A stretch of DNA of 64,000 nt from Bacillus sp. OV166 (GCF_900177675.1 NZ_FXWM01000001.1:3357001-3421000); one strand, 5' to 3'. Shown: positions 34,801 through 44,337, counted from the stretch's first letter. Notes: generated from the sequence alone by a model not told the origin. Program-made: numbers and translations.

Positions 34801-36696
34801 CGCTACGATAAGGTCGGAAACATCATGCAAATGATGCATCATTCAGGGCGTAATCTTGAGCAGCCGGGTCAGGTGATCTGGAACCGGCGTTATCAATATG
34901 CACTAGAAAGCAACCGCTTGCTTGCCACAAGCTTGCCCGGTGACTCTGAGAATCTGCCCGAATATAACGCAACGCCTGGTTACAGCTCAAAATACGCGTA
35001 CGACCTGCATGGCAACATCACAGCAATGCCACACTTGCCGCAAATGAACTGGGACTTTAAAGATCAATTAAGTGCTACAACAAGAATGATCAATAATGGA
35101 GATACAAATACAGCGAAAACGTATTATGTCTACGACTCATCAGGTAGGCGGGTGCGTAAGATAACCGAAACGCAAACTGGTGCACTTAGCAAACAGCGTA
35201 TATATCTCGACGGATTCGAGGTGTATCGGGAATATAGCAGTGGAACGGTCACTTTAGAGCGGGAATCGCTTCATGTAATGGATGATAAGCAACGTGTGGC
35301 GCTGATCGAGACTGAAACGATTAAGGACCAATCTCCAGTTACTAACCTTCAGCCACTAGTTCGCTTCCAACTTAGCAATCACTTAGGTTCTGTCAACCTG
35401 GAACTGGACGAAAATGCTGCGGTGATCACCTATGAGGAATACACCCCATACGGAAGCACGGCTTACTGTGCCGGGAGGAGCGTTGCCGAGGTGAGTTTAA
35501 AACGCTACCGATATACGGGTAAGGAACGGGATGAAGAAAGCGGACTCTACTATCATGGAGCGAGATACTATGGGCCATGGCTGGGAAGATGGATGAGTTG
35601 CGATCCAATGTGTATGATCGATGGGACCAACCTATATGGTTTTGTTCACGAAAACCCCGTAAAATACAATGACCCTACCGGCACACAATGTGATCCAACT
35701 AAAGCATCATGTCCTGAATTGATGGGAAATTGGAGTTATGGTACACCTGTACCGGATCGTGGATCAATTGGGCATAATGTGCAACGAGATCATCCGATAC
35801 AGGTTAGTCTTCGCAGCGAACAGCGCCAAGGTTTATATAGTCGAACTGTCTCAGCTGCACGCAGCGAACAGACCGTATTGGTAGAAACAGGAAAGGGTTA
35901 CTTTCATACCGAGGTAGGTCGTCTGCAGGCAGAGATAAATGAGCGGGTTCGAGCTGGTATGATTACCAGTGAATCGGAATTAATTGAGGCGACACGCGAA
36001 GCATACCGATTGGCGGGGGAGACGACTGGAGTGACAGTAAACCCCCAAGCATTGGATCGTGCCATCATTAGCAACCTTGCAACATTGTCAGAGCGGGCGG
36101 AGCAGACCGCTTCTGAACTACGGCAATCTGGTGGACCACCGTCCACTATGACTGGGGCAATCATAGAACGGGCGTTTAGTGACCCCGGCCAGCCTGTCAA
36201 TCCGTCAATTTCAGTGCCATCTTCGGAGCCTCCGCTAACAGTGCCTAAAACAGGCACCACAGCTATGACTTCACCTGCACCAAATGCACCCATCAACGAA
36301 CATCCACCTAATCCAGTTGCTCATGAACCCTCATCAGTAACAGCCTTTTCTGGCCGTGCTGCTCGGGCGGCTGAGGCGGCAACATCGGTTTTGAAAGTCG
36401 CCGGGGAAGTTCTTACGGTTTATGGGGCTGTAAACGAAGCGAACAGAACTGCAGAACTTGAACGTCGAAACAATCGTGGCGCACTGAATGAAGGGCTGAT
36501 GTGGATTGCCACAGCCGCTGTAGGAGTCCCGGCAGGAGCGGTAGACGATGCGTTAGCTGCTTTTGCGACGGCAACGACTGGTTCTCCTGCACCGGTAATG
36601 GAATATTGGGACCATTATGGCTCTGGACCAGTACAACACGCAGCTGGTAAAATAATCCGTGGCATATTAGACTGGGGTGCTAGGAATGGTTTTTGA
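28822..36696 (+). CDS. TcB-TcC fusion of a Tc toxin complex (SpvB / FG-GAP / RHS cocoon with C-terminal effector)
   Basis: In Tc toxins, TcB and TcC form a hollow shell that encloses and processes the toxic C-terminus of TcC before TcA injects it. Here both are one 2624-residue chain. Residues 20-330 are SpvB-like (GSGFGPQLSLTYDSGAGNGP-type region near 70). FG-GAP/VCBS-like repeats follow: DLDGEGLSGVLSKQDG (~439), DLDGDGRSDILISEHD (~553), DMSGDGMNDIVRI (~612) and DIDGTGTTDILYL (~667). TcdB-type middle domains come next, then RHS/YD repeats from about 1500. The RHS-associated core is at about 2229-2290 (YTGKERDEESGLYYHGARYY, ending NPVKYNDPTG). The last ~334 residues are the variable effector, not recognised. 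Start is TTG with GAGGGG seven bases before. G+C is clearly above that of the flanks. Confidence 0.92.
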   Translation: MIPDKERQTMDKRSMANEEQSNFKLDIPTIDLPKGGGAIRNIGEKFAANPVTGTGSMTVPIATSPGRSGFGPQLSLTYDSGAGNGPFGMGWNLSLPSIKRKTDKGLPRYQDTLDSDVFILSGTEDLVPILKKNDQDIRIVNGTTYSIRRFCSRIEGLFTRIERWTNTEIPGDTFWRSISKDNSTTWYGRSENSRISDPENPERIYSWLICQSHDDKGNVISYHYKSENAVNIELSHAHEQNRGDNLDPRRSVNRYLKYIRYGNDTPFLPRLEADHTWPEPTRDDNWYFEVVFDYGEHSKDNPSPKETGEWSVRKDPFSSYRSTFEVRTYRLCQRVLMFHHIPDDPEGQKGYDGLVRSTDFTYQYDEESANSGMPVYSKLTGVTQRSYQRTVRGDYLSKPHPPLEFTYSDAIIQTELHELRDGDSLENLPIGIDGAQYQWVDLDGEGLSGVLSKQDGAWFYKRNLSPTNFVVSDNRSHIQAKFAPMECVSPKPMFEASNHVQFLDLSGNGRPDVVEYAGPIPGFYERTMDELWDPFVPFASLPNVNWGDPNLKFIDLDGDGRSDILISEHDVFVWHRSLGEIGFDEAQRTSKTWDEEKGPNIVFADAGQSIFLSDMSGDGMNDIVRIRNNEVCYWPNLGYGCFGVKITMDNAPLFDHCDQFEPNRIRLADIDGTGTTDILYLHRDGVRVYFNRSGNCWSTETTIKQFPPIDSIVNVQALDLLGNGTACLIWSSPLSGDAGLPLRYLDLMGGQKPHLLVRTVNNLGLETRIDYTPSTKFYLFDKKQGKPWITKLPFPVHCVEKVTVKDKWRNTTFTTTYSYHHGYFDGEEREFRGFGRVEQTDIEEYGKFTQGNKNSPYITDDQTLYQPPVKTVSWYHTGACLYHKSTLSHFKDEYFPNWLKREEPVKQLLGSFQENELSEPDFETLGLNPEEWREALRACKGIMLRQEVYELDVDELARGIHKPVKLFSAANHNCHIHRVQPKATNQHAVFLVTESESVTYHYELDIRPNQLTPDPRIVHTLNLSTDEYGNIQQSVTVVYPRLEKYVDNTLRDDAEDLIQKVQSELHISYTETRYTNDVPSPGNSDQDNYRLRLPCEVMTYELTGLDIAQTDGGLTIRYFTLEQLCKYKLSDKYPNIGLQVFPVEEIDYHLLPNRTLPQKRVVEHTRVLFFDSHLDKPLPFGTLNALGLPYQNYKLALTDEILGTVFKDKLNTDVQDALTNKKISGYLTGADLDLYFGTNTGGGYWMCSSLAGYNTDAPQHFYLPERYTDPFDNQTVLTYDSRDLYVHSSMDALLSRTEVTKFDFRVLAPAQMKDANDNLTEVRFDILGMPTAMALMGKGSEADNLNAFDDVLLNPNLESLQEFFINSDYDVEEAKRLLSDASARYVYYFGEMIKDGITIWEQHPACACGIIRERHVTDEPDSPLQSAFEYSDGTGNVVVKKVQAEPELSGGPLRWIGSAKTILNNKGKTVKQYEPYFSLPTVGHRFEDPPETGVATIMYYDAVGRNIRTESPDGSYTRIESSPWHVTRYDPNDTVKEAGNAWYVQKSSLTATAEEQRAALLAAEHADTPSVSVFDCLGREVVAIAHNRVGPVNGLTDEKYVTFTKLDNEGKPLWVQDSRGNRVMQYINPPLPEGVSPFNDPNNINPKGFVPCYDIAGNLLFQHSMDAGDRWMLNDAAGKPMFVWNSRSFITRMSYDGLHRLTGSFVTGADPVHSKREMQFEKLVYGEGQADDKQKNLRGKLYIHFDTAGNLTFDGFDFKGNPLRTLRRLTVDYKATPDWLLLNQPVLETEWFTTTTRYDALNRPIQSISPYSTESNPKRFNITQYKYNEAGRLGSVDLWLGQSGEPQTLLDTSSANEHPVKNIKYNAKGQRLLLQYGNGSETTYSYDSDTFRLKRLRTTRINDGALLQDLDYTYDAVGNITQIQDNAQDRVFHSNQCVQPGAEYRYDALYRLIAASGREHKGNRQQYDWDDVSRFVTTIPNDCQALQNYVETYRYDKVGNIMQMMHHSGRNLEQPGQVIWNRRYQYALESNRLLATSLPGDSENLPEYNATPGYSSKYAYDLHGNITAMPHLPQMNWDFKDQLSATTRMINNGDTNTAKTYYVYDSSGRRVRKITETQTGALSKQRIYLDGFEVYREYSSGTVTLERESLHVMDDKQRVALIETETIKDQSPVTNLQPLVRFQLSNHLGSVNLELDENAAVITYEEYTPYGSTAYCAGRSVAEVSLKRYRYTGKERDEESGLYYHGARYYGPWLGRWMSCDPMCMIDGTNLYGFVHENPVKYNDPTGTQCDPTKASCPELMGNWSYGTPVPDRGSIGHNVQRDHPIQVSLRSEQRQGLYSRTVSAARSEQTVLVETGKGYFHTEVGRLQAEINERVRAGMITSESELIEATREAYRLAGETTGVTVNPQALDRAIISNLATLSERAEQTASELRQSGGPPSTMTGAIIERAFSDPGQPVNPSISVPSSEPPLTVPKTGTTAMTSPAPNAPINEHPPNPVAHEPSSVTAFSGRAARAAEAATSVLKVAGEVLTVYGAVNEANRTAELERRNNRGALNEGLMWIATAAVGVPAGAVDDALAAFATATTGSPAPVMEYWDHYGSGPVQHAAGKIIRGILDWGARNGF

Positions 36697-36798
36697 TGTT
36701 GAAATGTAAAGTGATAGACCTGCTTTAAGTGCCCCATAACAATTTTCAGGATGGGGAACTCATTTAAATTCCGTTGAGGGTATCCAAGGAGGCTTACC

Positions 36799-39700
36799 AT
36801 GAACAAGATCATATTTCCCCTAAAACCGGGAACACAAGGCCCAAGTGTGGGTGATTTGCAAACTGTGCTCCTCTTGTTGCTTGACCGGGCCATGATCCTC
36901 AGCAACGACGAGGGAGCCCGGCGGGAGCTGTCTACCATACTCAAACGCGAACTCGCGGATCAAATCTACAAGGATGTCACTGCGAAAGTAGTGAGCATTT
37001 TTCAGGAAGAGCATCAGCTGACTGTTGAGACTCGAGGAATGGTGGATGAAACGACTGCGAATGCAATCAATGCAATTTTGAGCGAGTTGGGGCTACTGGA
37101 TGACGGAGGTTGGGCTAAGCTAGCCGAGATTTTGAATACACAGGGTCAAACGCTGAGCACCATCCGCCTTGGTACCGATCATCTGGCGAGTATTGACGAG
37201 AAGATCGGTACGCTTGGAAAACTACCGTCTCTTCCACTCTCACTCAACGCTCGCGGTGCGGCGGTGAAAGATTTGCAGACGCAATTGATGAGATTAGGTG
37301 TTGTATTGCCTGCAATCGAAACGACTGAAGCCATCTTCGGCGTTGGGACTCGTGATGCTTTACTTCAATTGCAAGCGAAAAATGGCCTTTCTCTAACCGG
37401 TATATTTGATAACGAAACGCGTAACGCCCTTGACAAAGCGGTTGGTAATGTGGAAAATCCAAGACGGGTCGAGGGCCGAATCTTTCTCGATAACGGCTTG
37501 CCCGCTGCAAAGATCAACGTGCGTATTGTTAACAAAGGCTTTGGCGAGGAAGCGGTCGTGTTGGGCGATACCCAGACAAACGACCTTGGTTTCTATGCGC
37601 TACAGTATGACCAAAATATTGGGACAGCTAACATTGAAGTATATACGTTTGACCAAAATAATAAACAAATTCGGCTCTCTAATCCTAAACTGAACGCTGA
37701 CCGCAGCGAAGTGATCAACCTCGATGCGCCGTCCACGGTGCAATCGAAAGCTAACGAATTTACACTGATGGCAGGGGATTTGAAGCCAATTGTGGGCAAT
37801 GATCTGAGCAATCTTGCAAAGGCCAAAGAGGACAATGACCGACAGGATCTATCTCTCCTGTATAAACCTACAGGCTGGGATGCACGCCTAATTGCTACTG
37901 CTGCAATTGCTGCAAAAGTGAATACAAAGACAGGCATTGGGCTGGAAGCTTTATATGGTGCTTTCCGTGCAGGGCTACCCACTGATTCCGAAGCATTGGC
38001 ACAAGTAACCACGGAAGCATTCGCATTGGGACTAACACGTGCGAAGGATGCTGGAATAATTGCGCTTGATGATCAAAAGATGAAGGCAGCCGAGTCTGCT
38101 TTCGCTACGTTTTCCGAAGAGACACGGCGAAAAATGATTGTACCAGGAGCCTTATCAAGCCTAAGTGAAATGCTGGAAAGAGCACCGATTGACGATCCAA
38201 CCCATCGAGATGTTTTTGAAAAGCTGCTGTTATCGCATGATGGTGACGAGGCAGAATTATGGAATGGCGCAAAAGAAAAGGGCATCCCTCAGAAGCAGAT
38301 TGCAAAATTACAGTTGCAGGGGAAGTTGTCATTTTTGACGTTAAACAATGCACCGCTCACAGAATCACTGCAGCAGGATATAGTGTCGCAAGACAATCTG
38401 GCTGAGTTGGTTGAAAAAGATTTCTATCAGCAAGAGACATGGGTGAACCGGCTAAAAGGACTGGCAAGCGATGACCATGGCGTCGTAAATGAGGATAAAT
38501 TGGCCAGTTTGATTCCATCAACTTATATCCAGAAGGATTTAAATGACCGACTCGCTGCTTATGCCGACGATCTGGCACAAAAGGTGCGTAAAAGTTTTCC
38601 GACCCACGTCGTTAACCGCATGCTGGGGAAGAATGATTTGAAACTGGGTGAACAACATGACCAGATGAAAGCGCCGGTGCATACCTTTTTGAAAAACGCT
38701 GTCAATATAGGATTTCATCTCGGGCGCACGCCAGTGGAACAATTTTTCAAAAAGCATGGTGAAATAGTGTTTAACGGCTTTAATGATGATAATAAGAAAC
38801 TCGCCAAAGAAGGTGTGAAGCTATTAACGCGAACCTACCAGATGACCCCCAACGATGAGTCGATGAAGACACTGCTTGAGCTAGGGTTTACCTCTGCCAG
38901 GGAAGTTACCGCCATCCCAAAGAATGAGTTTGTGGCACGATACTGGGAGAAGTTTGGTTCACGCAAAATAACGGGGGCGGTATGGGATAAGAGTGTACAG
39001 ATAACTTCTGTTACCTTTAACATCTTCACTATGGCGAAGCAGCTCGACAGCACGCCGCCGGTGATGGCTATTTCCGGTAAGCATGACCGCCATAATCAGG
39101 CAAAAGAAGATTTGAAATCGCTGCTCAAAGACTATCCGACAATGAACTCACTCTTTGGTTCCTTGGATTTCTGTGAATGTGAGCATTGCCGCTCGGTACT
39201 GAGCCCTGCCGCGTATCTAGTGGATTTACTGCGATTCCTTGATCTTCCGTCTAAAGATTGGGACCAAACAATGAAGGATTGGAAGGAAAAGCATAATAAC
39301 AGAGAATACACAGGTCCAGATTACAACTATTTAAAACCGTATAATGCTCTGATTCAACGCCGGCCGGATCTTCCCTATCTGCCATTAACGTGTGAAAACA
39401 CGAACAAGGCAATGCCTTATATTGATCTTGTAAATGAAATTCTTGAATATTATGTTGCCAATAATCATCTGGATGCCAACGCTGTTCGTGATACAGGCGA
39501 TGCCGAATCAGCCGAGTTATTGTCTGAACCGCAGAACATAGTCCCTGAAGCGTACGACAAATTGGAAAATGCTCGATACCCGCTCACATTACCGTTTAAT
39601 TTGTGGCTGGAAAGTGTCCGCAGCTTCTGCGAGTATTTTGAGACTCCATTGTGGATGGTGCTGGACAGCTTTCGTCCGAGTGAAAGTTTATTTGCGCCTG

Positions 39701-42700
39701 AGTCGAACCCGGAGACCTATTACCGTGCGCAGATTTTTGCAGAATATCTCGGTCTCTCTTCCAAAGAATATGAAATTTATACAGATTCTGCGTTTTCAAC
39801 TTGGCCAGTACTCTATGGCTACGACAATCCAAGTGGAACCGCAGACACTACATTGGCTGCGTTAAAGTCTGCTAAAACACTTTCTAAACGTTTGGGAGTG
39901 ACCTACAAAGAGCTAACTGCTCTGATACAGACGTTATTTGTAAATCCGAATCTGAGTTCATTGGTGACGTTACATAAGTTGGGGATAGAAGTAACCGATG
40001 TTTTCCGCTATAAAAAACACGATGGCTACACAACTTTTTCGTCAGAGGAAGAGGCCGAATTCGAGTACCGCCTCACGCAGCTCTCAGAGAAATTTGGGCA
40101 TGATGCAAAGCAATGGTTGAATATTACTTGGGACGAACATAAATTTGAGAAAATAGTAACGCTTAGAGGATCCGATGACACATGCAATTTTGACAACATT
40201 TTAGTAACGTTTGCAGACGGCAACACCACGGATGCGTTAACCTTTATAAAACTGAACCTATTTGTACGGTTGTGGAAACGTTTAGGTTGGAGCATAGAGG
40301 AGACAGACCATGCCCTTCAAACCTTCATTCCTTCAAAACTGGACATGAGTGAAGCGACACTGGGTAATGCGATGAAGACTGCTTTGATCTATCTTGCACA
40401 TCTAAAAGAACTCACTGAACTAACCGGTATTGGCAGCCGGTTAAAACTTCTGACGTTGTGGGCTACTCTGCCAACTCATGGAAAAAACTCGTTGTATGAG
40501 CAGTTGTTCTTAACCCGTAACATCCTGAAGGCAGATCCCACTTTTGATGATATGTTGGGAGATTACTTAAGCAAACCAAATGTGTTTATAAAGGATCATC
40601 TTCCAGCGCTGCAGGCTGCGTTGAACTTGACAGCAACCGAAATTGCCCAAATTTTGCAGGACGGAATTGCAGGTGAAGAACACGCTATCAACAATGCAAT
40701 ACTTTCATTGAACAATGTCTCCATGCTCTATCGTTATGCTCTGTTGTCAAAAATTTTGAATTTGTCCATTGGCGAATTGATCACACTCAAAGTGTTGAGC
40801 GGGCTGAATCCGTTTCATCCTCTGAGCCCGGATCCGCTAAACGGAATCGAAGATGATTACCCACTTACACAGACGCTTGAATTTGTGCGCTGCGCACAAC
40901 AGGTAAAAGTGAGTAGTTTTTCCGTAGATGACCTGGACTATCTATTTCGGGATCACTTCGATCCTCTCGGCAAATATCGAGAAGACAGCGGGTTCAATCT
41001 GGCATGGATTAGGACATTGGCAACACAGTTGAGAACAATTGCCAATGAGTATGCCGTGCCAGACAAAGCTGACAGCGTTAGTGACGACACATTGCGGCAG
41101 AAAATGACGCTTGTATTCGCGCCGGATGTGGTTGAGATGTTATTGGATAAAGTTCCTTTCACAAAGACCAAAGAATCTGTGTTGCCGCAAAATCGTCTGG
41201 ATCCGAAAGTTTATGAGGTTAATGGGTTCAGTGTCACATACGACGAGATACGTCAGCAGCAAAAGGTAACACATTTGGGCGTGTTGACCGCTTCTGCAAA
41301 AACGGCTCTGCTGAATCAAATACCATCATCAAGCGATCCGGATGCGATTAATGCACGAAAAATATTCTCGGATTTACTTGATCAAATAGAGACACAATCA
41401 ACGGCCCAATATAAGGCGTTGTTTGACAAGCAGTTAGCTGGGATACTAACTTTTGATGAATTTTTTGGCACGGCAGTAACGACGATTCAGGTTGAGAAGC
41501 GTATGATTCTGCTGAAAAAGATCGTGCCATTGATCAAGGCGAAGATTGCACGCCAAACCATCATGCAGGAGCTGACGATACAAACGGGCAGCGATGCAGC
41601 ATTGATCGAAGCATTGCTTACCAACAAGGACTTTCTTGCTATAACGGATGCAGATTCTCAACCGCTCGTGGCACAGTTTCAAGGCCTGGAACAAGGTGGG
41701 ATCAGTATGGAACTTACACCTACAGATCCACATGCACAGACCATCAAGAAGACGGTAGAAAAAGTTGAAATCACAGCATCAGATAAATGCAGGCAGGCGG
41801 CATGGAGGGGGTTTATTGAAGTTCCGGAGAACGGGGCATACCGCTTTTATGCAAAGCTTGGCAAAAAGGACGCAGAAGTTTATCTCCACCTCGACTCTGT
41901 GGTTGAACCGATTTTGAGCGGCAGCGCTATGAAGGATGATGACGAACTGAGTGGTAGTATTGACCTAAAATCGGGTGTGCTCTATACCTTCACCTTGGAG
42001 GCTGGCAAATTGCAGGACAGTCCCTTTGAATTATTAGTCAAAGGGGAGATCACACCCAAAGATAACCTCAGCCAGTTTATCGCTATACCAAAGGCAGAGG
42101 TGGAGGGCGCAACCCGAGCATTCAAGATGTTAGCCAAATCGTTACAGATTGCACAAGGCCTGGGCTTTAATGAACGGGAGGTTCGCCATATTCTATCGCA
42201 CCCATCGGATTTTGGTAACGTGAACTGGCGGTTATTACCCACAAAAGAGCCCGGGAACAAACCCGAAGATGCTGTCGCTCTTTTTAATGGATTTATGCGT
42301 CTGCTGCACTACTCCTTACTAAAACGTGACATGGCGGGTGGGGGAGATGGTCTCATTTCCATATTTGAACATGCACGGCAAAAAAATCTTGCAGATGTGA
42401 AGACATTGTACGAACAGATCGCAAAGTTGACAAGGAGAAAGTCTGATGTTGTGGAAGATGTGGCAGCTGAATTGAAGATGACAGTACCCGAACAAGTTGC
42501 AGTCGAAGCAAATATGGAACGCCTGTGGCAAGCACTCAAGATCGTGGAGAAATTCGGTGTGTCGATGGCATCGCTCAAGAAGTGGCTTACCCCTCAGCCC
42601 AATCCAGATGTGTCCAAGGAGGTCCGTAATTCCATCAAGTCTAGGTATGAGCCGGAGGTGTGGCAGCGCATAGCTAAATCAATCTTCGATCCTTTACGTC

Positions 42701-44337
42701 AGCGCAAACGGGATGCGCTCGTTGCCCACATCATCCACATCAATGAAAAATTGGACAGTATAGAGAAACTGTTTGAATACTTCTTAATTGACCCTGGCAC
42801 AGAACCGGTTGTACAAACATCGCGCTTAAGACTGGCTATATCGTCTTTACAGACTTTCATTCAAAGGTGCTTCCTGAATCTTGAAGAGCAAGTACATCCA
42901 TCGGTGTTGAACGCAAAGCACTGGGGCTGGATGAAGCGTTATCGAGTATGGGAGGCGAACCGCAAGATTTTTCTTTTTCCCGAAAACTGGCTCGAGCCGG
43001 AGTGGCGCGATGACAAGACACATTTGTATCAAGAGTTGGAAAGCAGCCTGTTGCAGGGTGATGTGACGAACCAGCTTGCTGAGGATGCTTTGTATGTATA
43101 TCTGAAGAAGCTAGACCAATTGGCACGGCTTGAAATGGTAACAATGTACGCTGAGGAGAATCCGTTCGGTCCACCAACCATACATGTAATTGGACGAACC
43201 TATTCGAAGCCGCACCAGTACTTCTATCGACGTTACGCGTATCAGATGTGGACACCGTGGGAGCCGGTAACTGCTGAGATAGATAGTGATCATATTGTTA
43301 CCGTTATATGGCGTGAGAGACTGCATTTATTTTGGCTGACATTTATGGAAAAAGTAGATGAAAATCCTAATGGACCTACAACAGGTCAAACTGGTAATTT
43401 GGGTGATATTCGCTTTGACACATTGGTATGTGAGGCGGGACAGATCTCGAAAGGGGTGGCCCAGCGCAAACTAGATATACAACTGAACTGGTCTGAATAC
43501 TTTCAAGGTTCATGGACTCCACGGGAATCCAGCGGGATTGGAAATGTAATTGATCTTTCAGGGCCATTTAACCCGGGGGAAATATCTGTAAGGGTGTCAA
43601 AGGAGGAAGACTCAACGACAGATGCAGTCCTGATAAACTTGATGGGTGTCCCAGCCTACTTTCGTGTAGTTAGCAAGAATAGCCGCCCTCAGTTTGGGAA
43701 AGGAAACATGAACGATCAAGCCTTTCCATATTCTCATAGTAATGAAACTTATAATCTTTACGAAGGGAACGGCACATTATCGGTAACTTTTGTTAAGCGA
43801 ATTGTAACGATAGATGGAGACAGGAAAGAGAATCCGCCTGATCCACAAAACATATTGTCAAATGTCGGAAACTATACCTTATTACCGACCAGTAACAAAA
43901 TGAGATTGCTAAGCGAGGAATTTGCGCCATTGATCAGCCCTATATTTTATGCGGACGACATGTACACATTCTTTGTGGAGCCGTCATTGACGGAGAAGAC
44001 GATAGATACGTGGGAGGGATACGCTATCACCCCGCCATCGCAGAAATCCAGGTGGGTTGACTATGTCATGCGTCCACCTAATATCAGTCCGCTTATTGCG
44101 TCTAAATATCTGCAGGAGGCTTTGAATGGAAACATTTCAAAGCCAGATCCGATCGACCCAGTGGCACTTCATTCCATTAAAGTGAATGTAGATGCACTAA
44201 CTCAGCCTGGTGTTGCCCTACAATTTGGCGATACCCTAGTGGGTCGTACAGGACGAATGGATCATCCTGGAAATAATGCGCGCGTGATCAGGAGTGTTGG
44301 CGGAAATATGACAATTAGAGGAGCAAGAACATTATGA
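36799..44337 (+). CDS. TcA-like toxin subunit, N-terminal part (TcaA-type), with extra cell-wall-type domains
   Basis: TcA forms the pentameric injection channel. This 2512-residue protein has the Tc hallmarks VRP1 (FCECEHCRSVLSPAAYLVDL at about 790) and the ABC-toxin-N/neuraminidase-like region (HIIHINEKLDSIEKLFEYF at ~1975; YRRYAYQMWTPWEPV and VIWRERLHLFWLTFMEK at ~2140-2180). It lacks the pore and TcB-binding parts, which the next genes encode. Unusual are two peptidoglycan-binding-1-like repeats at the N-terminus (about 1-110 and 145-215; the second has NARGAAVKDLQTQL and FGVGTRDALLQLQ). A carboxypeptidase-regulatory-like beta domain (about 225-310) and a PA14-like insert (about 1655-1755, ENGAYRFYAKLGKKDAEVYL) are also present. 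A complete TcA is normally about 2500 residues, so this half is greatly enlarged. AAGGAGG precedes the ATG. Confidence 0.88.
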   Translation: MNKIIFPLKPGTQGPSVGDLQTVLLLLLDRAMILSNDEGARRELSTILKRELADQIYKDVTAKVVSIFQEEHQLTVETRGMVDETTANAINAILSELGLLDDGGWAKLAEILNTQGQTLSTIRLGTDHLASIDEKIGTLGKLPSLPLSLNARGAAVKDLQTQLMRLGVVLPAIETTEAIFGVGTRDALLQLQAKNGLSLTGIFDNETRNALDKAVGNVENPRRVEGRIFLDNGLPAAKINVRIVNKGFGEEAVVLGDTQTNDLGFYALQYDQNIGTANIEVYTFDQNNKQIRLSNPKLNADRSEVINLDAPSTVQSKANEFTLMAGDLKPIVGNDLSNLAKAKEDNDRQDLSLLYKPTGWDARLIATAAIAAKVNTKTGIGLEALYGAFRAGLPTDSEALAQVTTEAFALGLTRAKDAGIIALDDQKMKAAESAFATFSEETRRKMIVPGALSSLSEMLERAPIDDPTHRDVFEKLLLSHDGDEAELWNGAKEKGIPQKQIAKLQLQGKLSFLTLNNAPLTESLQQDIVSQDNLAELVEKDFYQQETWVNRLKGLASDDHGVVNEDKLASLIPSTYIQKDLNDRLAAYADDLAQKVRKSFPTHVVNRMLGKNDLKLGEQHDQMKAPVHTFLKNAVNIGFHLGRTPVEQFFKKHGEIVFNGFNDDNKKLAKEGVKLLTRTYQMTPNDESMKTLLELGFTSAREVTAIPKNEFVARYWEKFGSRKITGAVWDKSVQITSVTFNIFTMAKQLDSTPPVMAISGKHDRHNQAKEDLKSLLKDYPTMNSLFGSLDFCECEHCRSVLSPAAYLVDLLRFLDLPSKDWDQTMKDWKEKHNNREYTGPDYNYLKPYNALIQRRPDLPYLPLTCENTNKAMPYIDLVNEILEYYVANNHLDANAVRDTGDAESAELLSEPQNIVPEAYDKLENARYPLTLPFNLWLESVRSFCEYFETPLWMVLDSFRPSESLFAPESNPETYYRAQIFAEYLGLSSKEYEIYTDSAFSTWPVLYGYDNPSGTADTTLAALKSAKTLSKRLGVTYKELTALIQTLFVNPNLSSLVTLHKLGIEVTDVFRYKKHDGYTTFSSEEEAEFEYRLTQLSEKFGHDAKQWLNITWDEHKFEKIVTLRGSDDTCNFDNILVTFADGNTTDALTFIKLNLFVRLWKRLGWSIEETDHALQTFIPSKLDMSEATLGNAMKTALIYLAHLKELTELTGIGSRLKLLTLWATLPTHGKNSLYEQLFLTRNILKADPTFDDMLGDYLSKPNVFIKDHLPALQAALNLTATEIAQILQDGIAGEEHAINNAILSLNNVSMLYRYALLSKILNLSIGELITLKVLSGLNPFHPLSPDPLNGIEDDYPLTQTLEFVRCAQQVKVSSFSVDDLDYLFRDHFDPLGKYREDSGFNLAWIRTLATQLRTIANEYAVPDKADSVSDDTLRQKMTLVFAPDVVEMLLDKVPFTKTKESVLPQNRLDPKVYEVNGFSVTYDEIRQQQKVTHLGVLTASAKTALLNQIPSSSDPDAINARKIFSDLLDQIETQSTAQYKALFDKQLAGILTFDEFFGTAVTTIQVEKRMILLKKIVPLIKAKIARQTIMQELTIQTGSDAALIEALLTNKDFLAITDADSQPLVAQFQGLEQGGISMELTPTDPHAQTIKKTVEKVEITASDKCRQAAWRGFIEVPENGAYRFYAKLGKKDAEVYLHLDSVVEPILSGSAMKDDDELSGSIDLKSGVLYTFTLEAGKLQDSPFELLVKGEITPKDNLSQFIAIPKAEVEGATRAFKMLAKSLQIAQGLGFNEREVRHILSHPSDFGNVNWRLLPTKEPGNKPEDAVALFNGFMRLLHYSLLKRDMAGGGDGLISIFEHARQKNLADVKTLYEQIAKLTRRKSDVVEDVAAELKMTVPEQVAVEANMERLWQALKIVEKFGVSMASLKKWLTPQPNPDVSKEVRNSIKSRYEPEVWQRIAKSIFDPLRQRKRDALVAHIIHINEKLDSIEKLFEYFLIDPGTEPVVQTSRLRLAISSLQTFIQRCFLNLEEQVHPSVLNAKHWGWMKRYRVWEANRKIFLFPENWLEPEWRDDKTHLYQELESSLLQGDVTNQLAEDALYVYLKKLDQLARLEMVTMYAEENPFGPPTIHVIGRTYSKPHQYFYRRYAYQMWTPWEPVTAEIDSDHIVTVIWRERLHLFWLTFMEKVDENPNGPTTGQTGNLGDIRFDTLVCEAGQISKGVAQRKLDIQLNWSEYFQGSWTPRESSGIGNVIDLSGPFNPGEISVRVSKEEDSTTDAVLINLMGVPAYFRVVSKNSRPQFGKGNMNDQAFPYSHSNETYNLYEGNGTLSVTFVKRIVTIDGDRKENPPDPQNILSNVGNYTLLPTSNKMRLLSEEFAPLISPIFYADDMYTFFVEPSLTEKTIDTWEGYAITPPSQKSRWVDYVMRPPNISPLIASKYLQEALNGNISKPDPIDPVALHSIKVNVDALTQPGVALQFGDTLVGRTGRMDHPGNNARVIRSVGGNMTIRGARTL

